From: VFKI01 sp964647825
GTDB taxonomy: Bacteria; Pseudomonadota; Gammaproteobacteria; DSM-16500
Direction of reading: 5' to 3'
DNA: 64,000 nucleotides
NCBI GenBank assembly: GCA_964647825.1
Contig: CAZYJL010000008.1
Span: 1-64,000, forward strand
Every line of letters starts with the position of its first letter. Position 1 is the first letter of the stretch. The notes beneath the pieces are model-generated. The model was given only the letters and a program-made list of their open reading frames with translations. It had not been told where the DNA came from and ran no database searches. Made by a program: the position numbers and the translations under genes. This document shows positions 62,168-64,000 of the stretch, piece after piece.

Positions 62168-63682
62168 ATGATGAATCGCATGCTTTTTCCAGAATACGAA
62201 TCCTTCGATGCGCTCGGCTTAGCGGCATTAATTCAAAAAGGCATCGTCTCACCGAAAGAAGTATTAACCGCCGCGATCGAACGGATTGAAGCACGCAATC
62301 CACTTCTCAATGCAGTCATCTATAAAAATTATGAAAAAGCCTTAGCGCTCGCAGAAAGCGGCTTAAAATCTATTCCTGCAGGCCCTTTTCAGGGCGTGCC
62401 TTTTTTATTAAAAGATTTATTAGCCGATTGCCAAGATATGCCATTGATGTCAGGCAGTCGTTTAACGCGTCACCGCATATCGCAAGCCGATGCCGAACCT
62501 GTCCGTCGTATCAAACAAGCAGGCTGTATCATTCTCGGCAAAACGGCCACGCCAGAATTTGGTTTGAGTCCCGTCACAGAATCTCTCTTACATGGTGCGA
62601 CACGTAATCCTTGGAACACGGATTTAACACCCGGCGGCTCGAGTGGCGGCTCCGCGGTGGCTGTCGCCGCGCGCATGGTGCCGATGGCGCATGCGGGCGA
62701 TGGTGCCGGTTCTATTCGGATTCCTTCTGCATTTTGTGGCACCTTTGGTTTAAAAATTTCACGTGGTCGCGCACCTGCCAGCTCTCTCGTCATTCGTATT
62801 TGGCAAGATATGATAGTCGAACATGTGATGACACGCTCGGTACGAGATAGTGCGGCGATGCTCGATGTCTTAGCCGGTCCAGAATCCGGCGATTTCGCCA
62901 GTTTACCGGCGCCTGCTACCTCTTATTTAGCAGGCTTACAAAAACCGTTAGCACCGCTCAAGATTGCTGTCAGTCATACGCCCGCTTTTTCCAACGGCAC
63001 AGTGTGCGCTAGCTATCAACAAGCACTCGCTGACACCGCCAAGTTATGCAGCGAATTAGGTCATACTCTTGAGGAAGCCACGCCACCGTTACCCAATCAA
63101 ACCGTGGTCGAAGCCTTTTTAATTATCATGGCGGCAGAAACCGCAGCGAGTATTGATATGCTGACAAAAGCGATGGGCATCAAAGTGCGTCATGCTGAGC
63201 TTGAAACATTTACCGATTTACTCTATAGCGTCAGCACACAATTTACTGCAAAAGACTTTGCTGAAGCGGTACACACACTGGAAAGTAGCGCACGCCAATT
63301 AGCAAAATTTTTTGCGCGCTTTGATATGTTACTGACCCCAACACAATTAGGCCCACCGCCACGCATTGGCGCACTCATACCAAAAGGACGCGAAAAACTT
63401 TTGCTAGACATTTTACGCCATTGTCCTTCGCGCCATTTATTCCATACATTACTGCAAAAAACTGCGGATCGTTATTTTTCGCTAATGCCATTCACACCGC
63501 TTGCTAATATTTCTGGCCAGCCCGCAATGTCGGTGCCTTTGCATCAAGATGCACAGGGTTTACCCATTGGTATGCATTTTATGGGTCAAATGGGCGATGA
63601 ATATCGTTTATTACAATTAGCCGCACAACTAGAAAATGTAAAGCCTTGGGGCGCTCGTCAACCAAGCATGCTAAGCGATTGA
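62168..63682 (+). CDS. amidase-signature family hydrolase
   Basis: 504 residues. Ser-cisSer-Lys triad of the amidase signature: lysine in LLKDLL near residue 82, TPGGSSGGSAVA near residue 157 and the serine of GDGAGSIRIP near residue 180. Closest by eye to 6-aminohexanoate-cyclic-dimer hydrolase-like or general amidases rather than GatA: it is solitary and not near gatBC. Substrate unknown. It starts 28 bases after secF, probably on the secDF transcript. Confidence 0.88.
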   Translation: MMNRMLFPEYESFDALGLAALIQKGIVSPKEVLTAAIERIEARNPLLNAVIYKNYEKALALAESGLKSIPAGPFQGVPFLLKDLLADCQDMPLMSGSRLTRHRISQADAEPVRRIKQAGCIILGKTATPEFGLSPVTESLLHGATRNPWNTDLTPGGSSGGSAVAVAARMVPMAHAGDGAGSIRIPSAFCGTFGLKISRGRAPASSLVIRIWQDMIVEHVMTRSVRDSAAMLDVLAGPESGDFASLPAPATSYLAGLQKPLAPLKIAVSHTPAFSNGTVCASYQQALADTAKLCSELGHTLEEATPPLPNQTVVEAFLIIMAAETAASIDMLTKAMGIKVRHAELETFTDLLYSVSTQFTAKDFAEAVHTLESSARQLAKFFARFDMLLTPTQLGPPPRIGALIPKGREKLLLDILRHCPSRHLFHTLLQKTADRYFSLMPFTPLANISGQPAMSVPLHQDAQGLPIGMHFMGQMGDEYRLLQLAAQLENVKPWGARQPSMLSD

Positions 63683-63746
63683 TTTTATTTTAAATTTTTT
63701 TAAAAAATAAAAAATCATAATAAAATCAGCAAATTGCAAAAATCTG

Positions 63747-63795
63747 ATTTTATCAATATATTCAATTAGTTAGTCTAAAAAATACCCGTGAGACG
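63747..63795. repeat. dispersed repeat, copy shared with 37150
   Basis: Reads TTTTATCAATATATTCAATT, then AGTTAGTCTAAAAAATACCCGTGAGAC; near-identical to 37150-37195. It lies in the A+T-rich gap before the partial gene at the right edge; nothing else is seen in 63683-63908. Confidence 0.6.
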
Positions 63796-63908
63796 TATTC
63801 ACATCCATCACTGGCCTATTTAATATTTCCTTAAGATTATTCACGGATAATTCCTCATCTCTTGTAAATAATTTGTACTTTTATTTGTCAAATAATCAGG
63901 AAAAACAC

Positions 63909-64000
63909 ATGCCACGTTATTTTGTCATTCCCCACCAAGTAGACAAACATGACTTAAATAAAAATAGAATGCTTTTATCTGATGAACAAATTGCAGCGAT
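63909..64000 (+). CDS. hypothetical protein (partial, runs off the window)
   Basis: ATG 63909 with AGGA eight bases upstream; about 30 codons are seen, beginning MPRYFVIPHQVDKHDLNK, with no stop before the edge. Not recognised. It follows a dispersed repeat and an A+T-rich gap, like the other solitary unknown genes here. Confidence 0.6.
   Translation, partial: MPRYFVIPHQVDKHDLNKNRMLLSDEQIAA

Noticed and set aside
1..64000. tRNA, rRNA, prophage or CRISPR loci
   Set aside because: None could be recognised by reading both strands; a tRNA scan could still find something I missed.

Overview
The window looks like the chromosome of a Gram-negative gammaproteobacterium. It carries LPS genes (waaA), lipoproteins with lipoboxes (LpoA, DolP), SecDF/YajC, and the conserved gammaproteobacterial order rsmI < > lpoA-yraN-diaA-dolP with rnpB next to it. 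Several long, lysine- and glutamate-rich proteins of no recognisable family sit singly between housekeeping operons, in DNA visibly richer in A+T than its neighbours. That mixture resembles intracellular Legionellales (Coxiella, Rickettsiella and Berkiella-like bacteria). This placement is inference; no rRNA or marker gene here fixes it.

Layout. 1-5335: riboflavin operon on the minus strand (FMN riboswitch, ribD, ribE, ribBA, ribH) ending in a fatty acid desaturase and a terminator. 5336-7024: a solitary helical protein and repeat debris. 7025-11419: rnpB, rsmI, and the lpoA-yraN-diaA-dolP envelope and replication-control cluster. 11452-13373: two decayed toxin-antitoxin loci around a second BON-domain lipoprotein. 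13448-17509: SbmA/YddA-like ABC transporter, ferredoxin, coaD, family-4 uracil-DNA glycosylase, YiiX-like cysteine hydrolase. 17629-28970: waaA, rpe, a VOC protein, a third decayed toxin-antitoxin locus, a PLP dehydratase, a small LPD7-like protein, and three large unknown proteins. 29012-37603: dapB, a Kef-type antiporter, two more large unknown proteins and an 870-base repeat-filled gap. 37604-41156: a heptad-repeat membrane protein and feoABC with a Fur-like box. 41177-52490: on one strand, uvrA, an alpha/beta hydrolase, a 1963-residue FAAL-ACP-C-A-PCP-PlsC synthase and a cNMP-domain patatin. 52671-58737: two unknown proteins, tadA, guaA, guaB. 58991-63682: yajC-secD-secF and an amidase. 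The window ends inside a new gene.

The strongest candidate for an undescribed system is the 41-50 kb lipid locus. One polypeptide appears able to activate a fatty acid, condense it with an amino acid, and hand the thioester-bound product to a membrane glycerolipid-type acyltransferase. The adjacent genes encode a phospholipase-like patatin and a serine hydrolase. A predicted product is an aminolipid or acyl-amino-acid lipid.

The second theme is that all three toxin-antitoxin loci have broken toxin genes, each by a different lesion: TAA in one HigB-type frame, TAG in another, and a 7-bp tandem repeat shifting the frame of a PemK/MazF-type toxin whose antitoxin also has a TGA. The third theme is the set of solitary large proteins, some with host-directed-looking short motifs (PPxY, NLS-like), which are candidate secreted effectors by inference only.
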